DNA from: Bacteroidota bacterium
Lineage (GTDB): Bacteria > Bacteroidota > Bacteroidia > Chitinophagales > Chitinophagaceae
DNA: 15,112 bases
Assembly: GCA_023412975.1 (NCBI GenBank)
Contig: JAEZRB010000120.1
Span: forward strand, 1-15,112
Direction of reading: 5' to 3'
The notes under the pieces are model-generated. The model saw nothing but the letters and a program-made list of their open reading frames with translations. It was not told the DNA's origin and made no database searches. The translations under genes were made by a program, and so were the position numbers. This document shows, in pieces, positions 1 through 7,926 of this stretch. Numbering within the stretch: position 1 is the stretch's first letter; each line of letters opens with the position of its first letter.

Positions 1-144
1 CTCTTCATATGATGGCATGGGAGGGATGGTGTCTGCCGGGTCGGGTTGGGGATATTCCTGGGCCCGGGCAGCTAAAACGCTAAACAACAGGAGCAAACAT
101 ACCCCTGCTGTCAATAATTTTTTATGTAGGAACCTCCCCGGCAT
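1..144 (-). CDS. Secreted protein, N-terminal fragment, function unknown
   Basis: This is the first 48 codons of a minus-strand gene that runs off the left edge. The start codon is at 142-144. The N-terminus has a basic stretch (RFLHKK) and a hydrophobic run (LLTAGVCLLLLFSVLAA) ending in ARAQ, which is a convincing Sec signal peptide, probably cut after ARA. The mature part begins with a proline-rich stretch (EYPQPDPADTIPPMPSYEE), a typical flexible start for an envelope protein. The frame stays open upstream of this ATG, so the start is chosen from the signal peptide. It lies 81 bases downstream of the ccmF-type stop codon on the same strand, so cotranscription is possible. Too little is present to name a family. 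Confidence 0.7.
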   Translation of the reverse strand, partial: MPGRFLHKKLLTAGVCLLLLFSVLAARAQEYPQPDPADTIPPMPSYEE

Positions 145-225
145 CTGCTCTAAATGTATAAAAACTCTTAAAGCTAAACAAGACATCAAATCCGATAAAG
201 TCGCTGTACTGAATCTGTGAAATTT

Positions 226-2823
226 TTAACGTTCTGCCCTCAGGCGATTTAACTGGATGCGCCGTACCATACTGATCAGGATACCCACGGCGGTAATAAT
301 GATCCCAAGCCACAGTACGTTGATAAAGGGGAATTTATATGCTTTTAGCGTCACATATTCCAATATGGCGCTGGACTCTTTTACCCCGATATCAGCCCCG
401 GTGCCATCGTCGTCAACCTTATTAATACGAAGGATCAGGCTTTCAGACATAACGGTATCGGGTAATGCCAGCAGATTACCACGCTGGTTGATCAGCAATG
501 GCTCCGAAGTATAACTGGTCTTATTAAAAGAATACACTTTGATGCTGGCAACCGTGGCTTTGTCACCCGGCTGAAAACCTTTGAATGGCATGCTGTCACG
601 CGTAGCCAGTCTTTCGAGGATCATATATCCCTTAGAGTAATAAATACTGTCGCCAACCTTAACCGGGTTGCTTTTGAAACTGGCAGTATCCTTGTTCTTT
701 TCAGGATTTGGCAGGGCAGAGATATAGGTAAAAACATCGTGATCCCAGTAGTGGCGCGAATCGGGATTTGCCATTAAACCTTCATTCCCCTTGTAATTCA
801 CAAAAGCGTTTGGTCGCAATGTGAATTCTTCATCATCGATCCGGCTTTTAAAATGTATCGAATAATACCATTGTTGCTTTTTGGGATGCGCCGAATCACC
901 AATATAAGTGACATCATATTTACCCATCTTCATCGGCATCCCTTTTACCAGGGTCAGATTCTCACCTGTTTTTTCATTGCTTTCAGATCCGAAATCAATC
1001 GCGATACCGCTGGTATTTAACGACAGGATTTCTTTTTTTGATGAGGAAATAAGAACACCGAGTAATACAAGACCGAAACCAACGTGAGAGATAGAGCCAC
1101 CTGAAAGTTTCAGGCTTCCTTTCAGGCCAAGCCAAATGTATGCGGCGTTGGCCACTACAGCGTATACTGCACATGCAATAGCCAGCCAGATGGCGCCAAG
1201 ATAACCTGGTCCGTGTTTATCATAGTTAACATTACCAAAAGCCAGGATAAGTGTTGCCAATACCGCGGAAACAACGGTTGGGATCCAAATCTTTTTCCAA
1301 AATGCCTTTACCGTTGTATTCTTATACTTTAAATATTGTGTAACAGCTGTAAGAAGGCCGATAATGATTGCCACAAATATCTGGATCTGGTTATAAGCCA
1401 TCTCTTCATCTTCGGGTGCAGCCATTTCAAGACCAAACACTTTATTGATCACCGGCAAGGAAGTTTTGCTGATGATGACAATCGCCGATAGAAAGAAAAC
1501 AAGTGAACCGATAAACATCCAGAACTCGCGGGAATTGCCACTTTCTTCTTTGGCAACACCGGGTATTTGTTTTTGCATTTGAAAAATCACAAACCCAAGC
1601 CCGGCCAGGATGGTGAGAAAAGCGATAGCCGGTATGCCCAGGAAATAAGATGCCGCCAGCATCACTATACCAGAGGCAGCCGTGATGGTTCGCTGGTTGG
1701 CCGTAGTCGCGACCAGGAAAGCAGGCAGCCAGGTAAAAATATAAAGCAGCAGGTACAACTGGCCATTCATACCCAGGTCGGTAAAGGCGTGTACCGATGC
1801 TTCGCCCAGGATACCACTACGTGTTAGGAAAGTGGAATAAAGAATAAATATGAATGTAAGGAACAGGAATAAGTAAGTAGACCTGAGTGAATGTCCGCTA
1901 TTTTTATAAATAATCAGGGTATGAATACCTGCCACCAATATCAACCATGGTACCAGTGACGCGTTCTCAACCGGATCCCATGCCCAGTATCCGCCAAATG
2001 TAAGTGACTCGTATGCCCAGGCAGCTCCCATCATGATACCTACACCCAGGGCGGCAAGTGAAAACAAAGCCCAGGGCAAAGCCGGTCTCAACACTTCGCC
2101 AAATTTCTTTGTCCAAAGTCCTGCGATCATATACGCAAAGGGAATAAGGGTGGATGCAAATCCCAGGAATAAGACCGGCGGGTGAATAACCATCCAATAG
2201 TTTTGCAGCAGTGGGTTGAGGTCGTTGCCGTCCTTTATGGAAGAGAGATAATCTTCCCTTATTGGTTCGTTGAGGTCAAAATTTATATGGAGTGCGGGTG
2301 CATTGTCCAGTACACCCGATTCACGCAATAGTATAAAAGGGTTAGAGCCTAGCTTTTCACCAAAAATATAGATACCGATGACCATGGTTGCAAGCAGGAA
2401 TTGTGTAAAGCTTACCACGGTCATCACCGGCGCTTCCCATTGCTTGCTTGTCCTGATCAGAACCAGCCCCAGCACACAATGCCCGATGCTCCAAAGCAGG
2501 AAGCTACCTTCCTGGCCCTCCCAGATCGAGGCTAACAGGTATTTGGGCTCTAATGAGCGGCTGCTGTGCTGCCATGCATATTTGTATTCAAAAAGATGGT
2601 TGGCATTTATATAATACAAGATCGCAATAATGGAAACTACTGAAACAACTTCGATGATAAACGCGGTCCGGCCCAGCTTTTTCCAGTAAGCCACATCGGC
2701 GCCCTGTCGGATCACCGTGGCTTTGAAATAGGCAAATGTCGCCACCAGCGAAGCCACCAGGGAAAGTACTAACAAGAAATGGCCTATTTGACCTGGTAGA
2801 AGATGCTCGCCTATGTAATTCAT
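226..2823 (-). CDS. ccmF: CcmF/CcsA-type cytochrome c haem lyase subunit
   Basis: This is a multi-spanning inner-membrane protein of 865 residues that would join haem to apocytochrome c on the periplasmic face. The N-terminal part has WEGQEGSFLLW (about 101-111), as in CcmF proteins, then WMVIHPPVLFLGF (about 210-222) with a conserved histidine. The tryptophan-rich haem-handling signature GGYWAWDPVENASLVPW is at about 277-293. Another conserved segment, LTRSGILGEASVHAF, is at about 333-347. At least a dozen hydrophobic helices can be seen. A long soluble region (about 620-835) precedes a final helix and a basic tail. At 865 residues it is longer than the roughly 650 of proteobacterial CcmF; long versions, often annotated ccsA, are usual in Bacteroidota. 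It lies 59 bases downstream of ccmE. The family call is firm; ccmF versus ccsA as a name is a matter of convention. Confidence 0.93.
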   Translation of the reverse strand: MNYIGEHLLPGQIGHFLLVLSLVASLVATFAYFKATVIRQGADVAYWKKLGRTAFIIEVVSVVSIIAILYYINANHLFEYKYAWQHSSRSLEPKYLLASIWEGQEGSFLLWSIGHCVLGLVLIRTSKQWEAPVMTVVSFTQFLLATMVIGIYIFGEKLGSNPFILLRESGVLDNAPALHINFDLNEPIREDYLSSIKDGNDLNPLLQNYWMVIHPPVLFLGFASTLIPFAYMIAGLWTKKFGEVLRPALPWALFSLAALGVGIMMGAAWAYESLTFGGYWAWDPVENASLVPWLILVAGIHTLIIYKNSGHSLRSTYLFLFLTFIFILYSTFLTRSGILGEASVHAFTDLGMNGQLYLLLYIFTWLPAFLVATTANQRTITAASGIVMLAASYFLGIPAIAFLTILAGLGFVIFQMQKQIPGVAKEESGNSREFWMFIGSLVFFLSAIVIISKTSLPVINKVFGLEMAAPEDEEMAYNQIQIFVAIIIGLLTAVTQYLKYKNTTVKAFWKKIWIPTVVSAVLATLILAFGNVNYDKHGPGYLGAIWLAIACAVYAVVANAAYIWLGLKGSLKLSGGSISHVGFGLVLLGVLISSSKKEILSLNTSGIAIDFGSESNEKTGENLTLVKGMPMKMGKYDVTYIGDSAHPKKQQWYYSIHFKSRIDDEEFTLRPNAFVNYKGNEGLMANPDSRHYWDHDVFTYISALPNPEKNKDTASFKSNPVKVGDSIYYSKGYMILERLATRDSMPFKGFQPGDKATVASIKVYSFNKTSYTSEPLLINQRGNLLALPDTVMSESLILRINKVDDDGTGADIGVKESSAILEYVTLKAYKFPFINVLWLGIIITAVGILISMVRRIQLNRLRAER

Positions 2824-2882
2824 TATAAACTGGGAGTTTTAAGAGCCCTGGGAGTTTAGATGGTTGATGTTTGCGTCAATAT

Positions 2883-3299
2883 TTAATACTGCTCACCTGC
2901 CGCCTGGATATTTTTACCTGCAGCGCTCATATCGTCTTTATACTTGGAGGGACATTTGGTTTGTATACTCTGACAATCGAAGTGATCGCCCATATATTTT
3001 CCTTTTAGTACAAGTCGCTCGCTAATTTCGAAATTCTCCGGCTTCGGATTGTGATATATAACCCTTACAGATTTACCTAATGTATCAACGGCAGTAAACT
3101 CCAGGTAATTGGGATTTTTCAAGGCATCATATTCGACGGGCTGCGACTTATCAAGACGTGCCATCAGGTGTACATATTTACCAGGTTTAGAAATGGCGGT
3201 ATCTACGGTATCGTAGGTGGTAGCCGTTTGCAGAAAACTGATCAGCACGGCAATGGCTCCGGCAACTAGTACAAGAAGAATGATGTGGATTTTTTTCAT
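2883..3299 (-). CDS. ccmE: CcmE haem chaperone, CxxxY variant
   Basis: This is a 138-residue periplasmic haem chaperone tethered by one N-terminal helix (IILLVLVAGAIAVLISFL, about 6-23). It is followed by an OB-fold beta domain including VLKGKYMGDHFDCQ (about 97-110). CcmE carries haem from the export step to the CcmF ligase. Proteobacterial CcmE binds haem covalently through the His of HxxxY; here the equivalent motif is CPSKY (C116 and Y120), the CxxxY type known from some other bacteria and archaea. The frame extends upstream to 3425, but the start at 3297-3299 gives MKKIHIILLV with the membrane anchor at once, as in the family; the extra 42 residues do not look conserved. It is the first gene of the minus-strand cytochrome c block, followed after 59 bases by the ccmF-type gene. 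Confidence 0.88.
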   Translation of the reverse strand: MKKIHIILLVLVAGAIAVLISFLQTATTYDTVDTAISKPGKYVHLMARLDKSQPVEYDALKNPNYLEFTAVDTLGKSVRVIYHNPKPENFEISERLVLKGKYMGDHFDCQSIQTKCPSKYKDDMSAAGKNIQAAGEQY

Positions 3300-3354
3300 G
3301 CTTGGTTTATTTTGGCCAGGGGATGTTCGGTTCTGCCAGGTCTTCAAATGCGCT

Positions 3355-3362
3355 GCGAAATT
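3355..3362 (-). promoter_or_regulatory. Possible -7 element for ccmE
   Basis: On the minus strand this reads TAATTTCG, one base away from the Bacteroidota -7 consensus TAnnTTTG. It sits about 55 bases upstream of the ccmE start. No clear TTG is seen at the -33 spacing, so this is only a candidate. Confidence 0.22.
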
Positions 3363-3497
3363 ACACCAAAATAACTTGCTTACAGCGGGTTTCTGTATTA
3401 ACGAAACGATAACAGATTTGTTCAAAACCTCCCGGAAATTTTATTAGCTGTTCAATAAGTCCGGCCTGCCCGTCCAATTATCTGCAATTCTCTCCCT

Positions 3498-3505
3498 TAT
3501 CTTTG
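3498..3505 (+). promoter_or_regulatory. Bacteroidota-type -7 promoter element for the acyl-CoA dehydrogenase gene
   Basis: The plus strand reads TATCTTTG, an exact match to the Bacteroidota -7 consensus TAnnTTTG. It ends 24 bases before the start codon at 3530, which leaves a short leader. A good TTG at the -33 distance is not obvious, so the call rests on the -7 element and its position. Confidence 0.45.
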
Positions 3506-3529
3506 CCGGATATAAAGTATTAAAGCCAT

Positions 3530-4687
3530 ATGATGTTTGAACTTTCAGAAGAACAATTAATGATCCAGAAGGCGGCCCGTGATTTTGCTAAAAACGAATG
3601 TCTCCCAGGCGTAATAGAACGCGATGAAAAACAGCAGTTTCCCCGTGAGCAGATCCTTAAACTTGCCGACCTCGGTTTTTTAGGGATGATGGTAGACCCT
3701 AAATACGGGGGAGCAGGTATGGATACCGTTAGTTATGTACTAGCCATGGAAGAGATCAGTAAAATAGATGCAAGTGTTAGTGTCGTGATGAGTGTAAACA
3801 ACAGCCTTGTATGTTACGGTCTGCAGGAATTTGGCACAGAAGAACAAAAAAATAAATACCTGGTGCCCCTGGCGCAGGGGAAGAAAGATGGCGAACTGTA
3901 TATCGGTGCTTTTATGCTTAGCGAGCCCGAAGCTGGAAGTGACGCGACATCCCAGCGTACGACGGCAGAAGACAAAGGCGACCATTATATATTAAATGGT
4001 ACCAAGAACTGGATCACCAATGGTGGAACCGCGGGCGTTTACCTGGTCATGGCACAAACCGACCCATCCAAGGGTTCGAAGGGAATTAATACCCTGATCG
4101 TTGAAAAAAACTGGCCGGGAGTAACCGTTGCCGCCAAGGAAAATAAACTCGGAATCCGGGGTAGTGATACACACACGGTGATGTTTAACGATGTAAAAGT
4201 GCCAAAGGAAAACAGGGTAGGAGCCGACGGTTTTGGATTCACCTTTGCGATGAAAACACTGGCCGGCGGACGCATAGGCATTGCCTCGCAGGCACTGGGA
4301 ATTGCCAGCGGCGCTTTTGAACTGGCAAGAGACTACTCAAGGACAAGAAAAGCATTTGGAACCGAGATTAAAAATCACCAGGCGATTGCTTTCAAACTCG
4401 CAGATATGGCTACCAAAATCGAAGCAGCAAGATTGCTTTGTTTAAAGGCAGCCTGGGAAAAAGACAATGGCCGGGATTATACCCTGAGCAGTTCCATGGC
4501 AAAAGTTTATTCATCAGAAACAGCGATGTGGTCAGCCATCGAGGCGGTACAAATCCACGGCGGCTATGGTTTTGTAAAAGAATACCATGTCGAAAGGCTG
4601 ATGAGGGACGCTAAGATCACACAAATTTATGAGGGCACCAGTGAAGTGCAACGTATTGTGATCAGCAGGAGTATTCTAAAAGGTTAG
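3530..4687 (+). CDS. Acyl-CoA dehydrogenase, short-chain/butyryl type
   Basis: This is an FAD-dependent acyl-CoA dehydrogenase of 385 residues, close to the family norm of about 380. It would oxidise acyl-CoA to trans-2-enoyl-CoA in the cytoplasm and pass electrons to electron-transfer flavoprotein. The N-terminal helical domain starts with FELSEEQLMIQKAARDFA. The middle beta domain has the signature MLSEPEAGSDA and NGTKNWITNGG. The C-terminal helical domain has RKAFGTEIKNHQAIAFKLADM and ends with YEGTSEVQRIVISRSIL, whose first Glu (about residue 368) is the catalytic base position of short-chain enzymes. Two ATG codons stand side by side at 3530 and 3533; either could start. The gene stands alone except for the downstream hydrolase, so the exact substrate (fatty acid or branched-chain amino acid derived) cannot be read from context. 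Confidence 0.95.
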   Translation: MMFELSEEQLMIQKAARDFAKNECLPGVIERDEKQQFPREQILKLADLGFLGMMVDPKYGGAGMDTVSYVLAMEEISKIDASVSVVMSVNNSLVCYGLQEFGTEEQKNKYLVPLAQGKKDGELYIGAFMLSEPEAGSDATSQRTTAEDKGDHYILNGTKNWITNGGTAGVYLVMAQTDPSKGSKGINTLIVEKNWPGVTVAAKENKLGIRGSDTHTVMFNDVKVPKENRVGADGFGFTFAMKTLAGGRIGIASQALGIASGAFELARDYSRTRKAFGTEIKNHQAIAFKLADMATKIEAARLLCLKAAWEKDNGRDYTLSSSMAKVYSSETAMWSAIEAVQIHGGYGFVKEYHVERLMRDAKITQIYEGTSEVQRIVISRSILKG

Positions 4688-4741
4688 ACGGGGTTATATA
4701 TGTCCCACACGGGAATATTTTATACCATCAAAAGCCATCAA

Positions 4742-5914
4742 ATGAAACTACCTGTATCTCTGTCGGCAATGCTGCTGGCATATGTAAGCATGTCATTTGC
4801 TCAATCGCCCACTGATAATTCCTGCACCTCAGGAATAGTGATCAACAGTAATTATTCAAAAGCAAAAAATCTGCAGGAGGCGTTGGATATGTTTGCACCA
4901 AGGGACTTACCGGGTCTTTCTCTTGCCGTATTTTCTGAAACTGAAGGCTGGTGGGCAGGTGCGTCCGGTTATTCCCGTTTGGAGTCTCGTACGCCTATGA
5001 GTATCTGTCACCTTCAGTACCTGCAAAGCGTATCGAAAACTTATATTGCTGTTGCGATCCTCCAGTTGCAGGAGAAAAAAAAGATCGAACTCGACGCGCC
5101 ACTTACAAAATACCTGGCAAAAAAACATACGGATCCCATTCCCAATGCCGATAAGATCACGGTTCGAATGTTGTTAAACCAAACGTCAGGTATAGCCGAG
5201 TACAACTCACACCCCGGCTATACCGGGCAGGTAATACTCAATCCAACCAAAGCTGTGGATATTGAAGCCGTGCTGCAATTGTTAAAAGATGATCCAGCTC
5301 AATTTGCACCAGGTGCCCGCCATAAATACACGAATACGAACTACCTGCTATTGGCAATGATCGCCGATGCGATCACCGGAAACCACGCACGATATATCGC
5401 TGACAATATTTTTAAGCCTCTTGGAATGAACCAGAGTTTTTACCAGCCGGATAAGAAAAAAGTGGATTATCCGAACATTACGGACTCTTACTGGGATATC
5501 CTTAACTCCGGACGGCCAGCAAACATTACACCAATGCAAAAGGCAAATGTAGCGCCGTTGAAGGGCGATGATGGCGTAATCAGTACACCCATTGATGCGG
5601 TAAAATTTCTCAAAGGACTAATGGAAGGAAAACTTCTGTCAGACTCATCGATGAAAGAAATGCAAGAATGGGTGAAGAATGATAAAGGCGAGCCGGTATA
5701 TGGACTTGGGCTATCATATTTCGATCTTGGTGGCCTTGTTGCCTATGGTCATGGTGGCGGAGGCGGCCTGGGTGCGGGTTGCGTTATGGCTTATATTCCT
5801 GCGAACAAAGTGTATCTTTTCCTGGCTACCAATACCGGGGTTGTCATTGATGGGCGTAGCGGTATTAAAGCAGACGAGGCGCGAAATGCAATTCTCGGGA
5901 TCTTGTTGCAGTGA
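4742..5914 (+). CDS. Secreted serine hydrolase, class C beta-lactamase/PBP fold
   Basis: This is a protein of 390 residues with a Sec signal peptide (MKLPVSLSAMLLAYVSMSFAQ). It contains the full active-site set of the beta-lactamase family (PF00144). The nucleophile motif SxxK is SVSK (S96, K99 counted from this start), the second motif YxN is YTN (Y196, N198), and the third is HGG (H337) just before a glycine-rich run. Members include AmpC, D-aminopeptidases, EstB-type esterases and penicillin-binding-like enzymes, so the substrate is open; resistance should not be assumed. The frame can start earlier at 4700, but the ATG at 4742 places the signal peptide at the N-terminus. It follows the acyl-CoA dehydrogenase by 54 bases and may share its transcript. 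A terminator begins at its stop codon. Confidence 0.9.
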   Translation: MKLPVSLSAMLLAYVSMSFAQSPTDNSCTSGIVINSNYSKAKNLQEALDMFAPRDLPGLSLAVFSETEGWWAGASGYSRLESRTPMSICHLQYLQSVSKTYIAVAILQLQEKKKIELDAPLTKYLAKKHTDPIPNADKITVRMLLNQTSGIAEYNSHPGYTGQVILNPTKAVDIEAVLQLLKDDPAQFAPGARHKYTNTNYLLLAMIADAITGNHARYIADNIFKPLGMNQSFYQPDKKKVDYPNITDSYWDILNSGRPANITPMQKANVAPLKGDDGVISTPIDAVKFLKGLMEGKLLSDSSMKEMQEWVKNDKGEPVYGLGLSYFDLGGLVAYGHGGGGGLGAGCVMAYIPANKVYLFLATNTGVVIDGRSGIKADEARNAILGILLQ

Positions 5915-5943
5915 TTTCGGAGGATGACCGGAATCGCTTTTTT
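5911..5943 (+). terminator. Rho-independent terminator overlapping the hydrolase stop codon
   Basis: Positions 5911-5920 (GTGATTTCGG) pair with 5928-5937 (CCGGAATCGC) to give a 10-bp stem with two G-U wobbles and a 7-base loop. It is followed by seven T residues. The TGA stop codon of the hydrolase (5912-5914) lies inside the left arm. Confidence 0.72.
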
Positions 5944-5982
5944 GTTTGACATCTTTATTACAACTTTGCTGCTCTGAAAATT

Positions 5983-6675
5983 ATGTCGATCGACAGGGAA
6001 GCATATTATCGTATTACATCGCAGTTACAGCCCAAAAACGTAAGTCTTGTTGCCGTATCCAAGACCAAACCCGTTGAAGATATCGAGGAAATGTATCAGC
6101 TGGGACAAAGAGATTTTGGTGAGAACTATGTACAGGAAATGGTAGATAAGGCAGTGAAATTGCCAAAAGACATACGCTGGCATTTTATCGGCCATCTCCA
6201 GACAAACAAGGTTAAATATATCGCACCATTCGTGTCATTGATCCACGGTGTCGACAGCCTGAAACTTCTCACCGAAATAAACAAACAGGCTGTAAAGAAT
6301 AAAAGAAGTATCGATTGCCTGCTACAGGTGCATATCGCTGAAGAGGAAACCAAGTTTGGCCTGGATGAAGCGGAATTAAACCTTGTGATCAGTCAATTTG
6401 GAGACCTCGCATTTGAAAACGTACGGATAAAAGGCCTGATGGGCATGGCTTCATTTACCGATGACTTGAATAAGGTAAGAAAAGAGTTTCGTGGGTTAAA
6501 GCAGATATTCGTTAAGTATTCAAAAATTGCTGCCTCTTCAGTTAATTCTGACAACTGCGATCTCCAAATTCTTTCCATGGGAATGAGCAGTGATTATACC
6601 ATAGCCATTGAGGAAGGCAGTAATATGGTGCGGATAGGCAGTTTACTATTTGGTGCAAGAAATTACGAGGAATAA
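5983..6675 (+). CDS. yggS: YggS/PLPBP family pyridoxal phosphate homeostasis protein
   Basis: This is a cytoplasmic PLP-binding protein of 230 residues, a single alanine-racemase-like TIM barrel without the racemase C-terminal domain. The family is thought to buffer PLP and to affect amino-acid and vitamin B6 balance rather than catalyse a known reaction. The PLP lysine is in VAVSKTKP (K27). Other family signatures are DFGENYVQE (about 44-52), WHFIGHLQTNKVKYI (about 66-80), GLMGMA (about 151-156) and the phosphate-binding end SMGMSSDYTIAIEEGSNMVR (about 198-217) followed by GSLLFGARNY. The start at 5983 is the first ATG and gives the usual length. It follows the terminator of the preceding gene, so it has its own promoter; a weak CAACTTTG (5961-5968) could be its -7 element. 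Confidence 0.93.
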   Translation: MSIDREAYYRITSQLQPKNVSLVAVSKTKPVEDIEEMYQLGQRDFGENYVQEMVDKAVKLPKDIRWHFIGHLQTNKVKYIAPFVSLIHGVDSLKLLTEINKQAVKNKRSIDCLLQVHIAEEETKFGLDEAELNLVISQFGDLAFENVRIKGLMGMASFTDDLNKVRKEFRGLKQIFVKYSKIAASSVNSDNCDLQILSMGMSSDYTIAIEEGSNMVRIGSLLFGARNYEE

Positions 6676-6683
6676 GCATGCAT

Positions 6684-7337
6684 TTATTTCGCTTTCGGAT
6701 AACCCGGCACATTTTGTCCAAGGACGATATCCCTGGTTGCTCTCAACATCCCATTCTTCATTTCTGGTTTTAAAACGCCATTACCACCACGGGGCGGACG
6801 GCTATGATTTTCCTGCTCCAGGTAAGGGTCATCCGCAAAAAGATATTCATCGATCCAGTATTCAGCAATACCGGGTTCTTTAATAGTAGGATGAATATGT
6901 TTCGGGTTCCTGCCATTGGGGTAAGATGCAGGAACAAGTGTATAGAATTTATATTTACCATCGGCGCCGGTTTTTAACCAGCCCCGCAGGTATCCATGTC
7001 GCCTGGCCCATCCTTTTTCATTTCCTTTTGTTGGGTACACTCCTGCCTGATCGGTATGATATACATAAAGCACCACGTCTTTAGCCGGTGTTTTACCATC
7101 GCCATGGAAAATAGTCCCGCTGATCTCGATCTTCGGTCCGGGCTGATCAAAATCAGGCAAAGTATCTACGTTGCTTAACTGATTAAAAGGGACAGGACAT
7201 TCATGAATGGCCTCGCAACCTTCGCAGCCGTCGCCAACAATAATATCTGCCGGGGCTTTCTTGTTGGTCGTGTTATTTTGAGAGCAGGCTGGGAAAGCCT
7301 GGCAAATTACGAGTGTCAAAATCAGGAGGGATTTCAT
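6684..7337 (-). CDS. Secreted intradiol ring-cleavage dioxygenase-fold protein
   Basis: This is a 217-residue protein resembling the catalytic domain of protocatechuate 3,4-dioxygenase and catechol 1,2-dioxygenase, which open catechol rings with a non-haem Fe(III). The four expected iron ligands can be placed: Y101 in QAGVYPT, Y139 in LVPASYPNG, and H147 and H149 in KHIHPTI. The preceding strand has VLYVYHTDQAG. The N-terminus is a signal peptide (SLLILTLVICQAF) followed by PACSQ, so it may be a lipoprotein through C18, although the lipobox is imperfect. A cysteine-rich stretch (GCEGCEAIHEC, 37-47) follows. It is shorter than classical enzymes and lacks the N-terminal dimer region, as in other exported members. 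The gene converges on yggS with 8 bases between stops. The physiological substrate is unknown, and no aromatic pathway genes are nearby. Confidence 0.82.
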   Translation of the reverse strand: MKSLLILTLVICQAFPACSQNNTTNKKAPADIIVGDGCEGCEAIHECPVPFNQLSNVDTLPDFDQPGPKIEISGTIFHGDGKTPAKDVVLYVYHTDQAGVYPTKGNEKGWARRHGYLRGWLKTGADGKYKFYTLVPASYPNGRNPKHIHPTIKEPGIAEYWIDEYLFADDPYLEQENHSRPPRGGNGVLKPEMKNGMLRATRDIVLGQNVPGYPKAK

Positions 7338-7461
7338 ATTTGATCGATTTGTTTTATAAATCTCTCAAATTCTTTTCCCGGTGTAGCAAAGCATTACACA
7401 AGCAGTATGGAATGCTTGATGAATGGAACAAATGGTGCATTCAACTCTTTTGATGTCGGAC

Positions 7462-7557
7462 TTTCACAACCGGTCAGACACTTAATGTTTCTGACATCTA
7501 GTAACCCATAATCATGATAAAACCAAGTGTAAAACACGGGCTTAAAAAGTTCTTTTC
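7462..7557 (-). repeat. 96-bp dispersed repeat, copy 1
   Basis: First of three direct copies. On the plus strand it runs from TTTCA through GTCAGACACTTAA (7473-7485), TTCTGACATCTAGTAAC (7489-7505) and a less conserved middle to ACACGGGCTTAAAAAGTT. The blocks GTCAGACACTTAA and TTCTGACATCTAGTAAC are identical in all three copies. GTCAGA and TCTGAC form an inverted repeat with an 11-base spacer. It is written on the minus strand because copy 3 precedes a minus-strand gene remnant. Confidence 0.85.
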
Positions 7558-7567
7558 CATAAACGTA

Positions 7568-7663
7568 TTTCAACCCCATGTCAGACACTTAATGCTTCTG
7601 ACATCTAGTAACGCAAAACCCTGGAAAAACAATGGGTAAAAAACCGGCTTAAAATGTTTTTTC
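7568..7663 (-). repeat. 96-bp dispersed repeat, copy 2
   Basis: Second direct copy, with GTCAGACACTTAA at 7580-7592 and TTCTGACATCTAGTAAC at 7596-7612, ending in CCGGCTTAAAATGTTTTTT. It lies 10 bases after copy 1, so the two form a tandem pair with a period of about 107 bases. The central part differs from copy 1 at many positions, which suggests an old duplication. Confidence 0.85.
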
Positions 7664-7778
7664 CGGGCAAAATTCTCAACGAGAAAGTTGGAAAAGCTAT
7701 ACGAAAGATGCCGCACAAATTTTAGGGTATAGAACGGACTTTTGTTTCGCAACTCTGAAACCAATAATATGATTAAAG

Positions 7779-7807
7779 AAAGCCAATGCAGTTTCTTTTG
7801 GCTTTTT
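7779..7807 (+). terminator. Terminator-like hairpin upstream of the AT-rich gene
   Basis: AAAGCCAA (7779-7786) pairs perfectly with TTGGCTTT (7798-7805) around an 11-base loop and runs into a T tract. No plus-strand gene precedes it, so it either insulates the downstream gene or is a leftover from a lost gene. A-rich sequence on the other side means it could also act on the minus strand. Confidence 0.5.
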
Positions 7808-7926
7808 GTACTTTAGCGGTCAAAAAAAAAATGCGTAGTAACTCCTAAATTGAAGAAATTGTGTAAGCCATATGTAACCTTATGCTTTTAACTAGCATAA
7901 AATCAATAATAGAATTTTACAGCACT

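Larger units (their letters stand above)
7338..7926. other. Long gene-poor stretch with repeats
   Basis: These 589 bases hold no convincing gene. They contain two tandemly placed copies of the 96-bp repeat (7462-7557 and 7568-7663), an AT-rich segment with no recognisable content (about 7664-7770), a terminator-like hairpin (7779-7807), and the upstream region of the AT-rich gene that starts at 7927. The short open frames across the repeats are discussed with the repeats. Confidence 0.6.

Noticed and set aside
2830..2857. Two direct copies of CTGGGAGTTT between ccmE and the ccmF-type gene
   Set aside because: They are short, lie in a 59-base gap, have no symmetry and match no known site; chance or local slippage is sufficient.
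4742..5914. Antibiotic resistance beta-lactamase
   Set aside because: SxxK, YxN and HGG are shared by esterases, peptidases and PBP-like proteins. Nothing in the context points to resistance.
7394..7441. Minus-strand PFVPFIK downstream of repeat copy 1, similar to LIPFIK of the HTH remnant
   Set aside because: Only a handful of residues agree and the flanking sequence does not, so a second HTH remnant cannot be supported.
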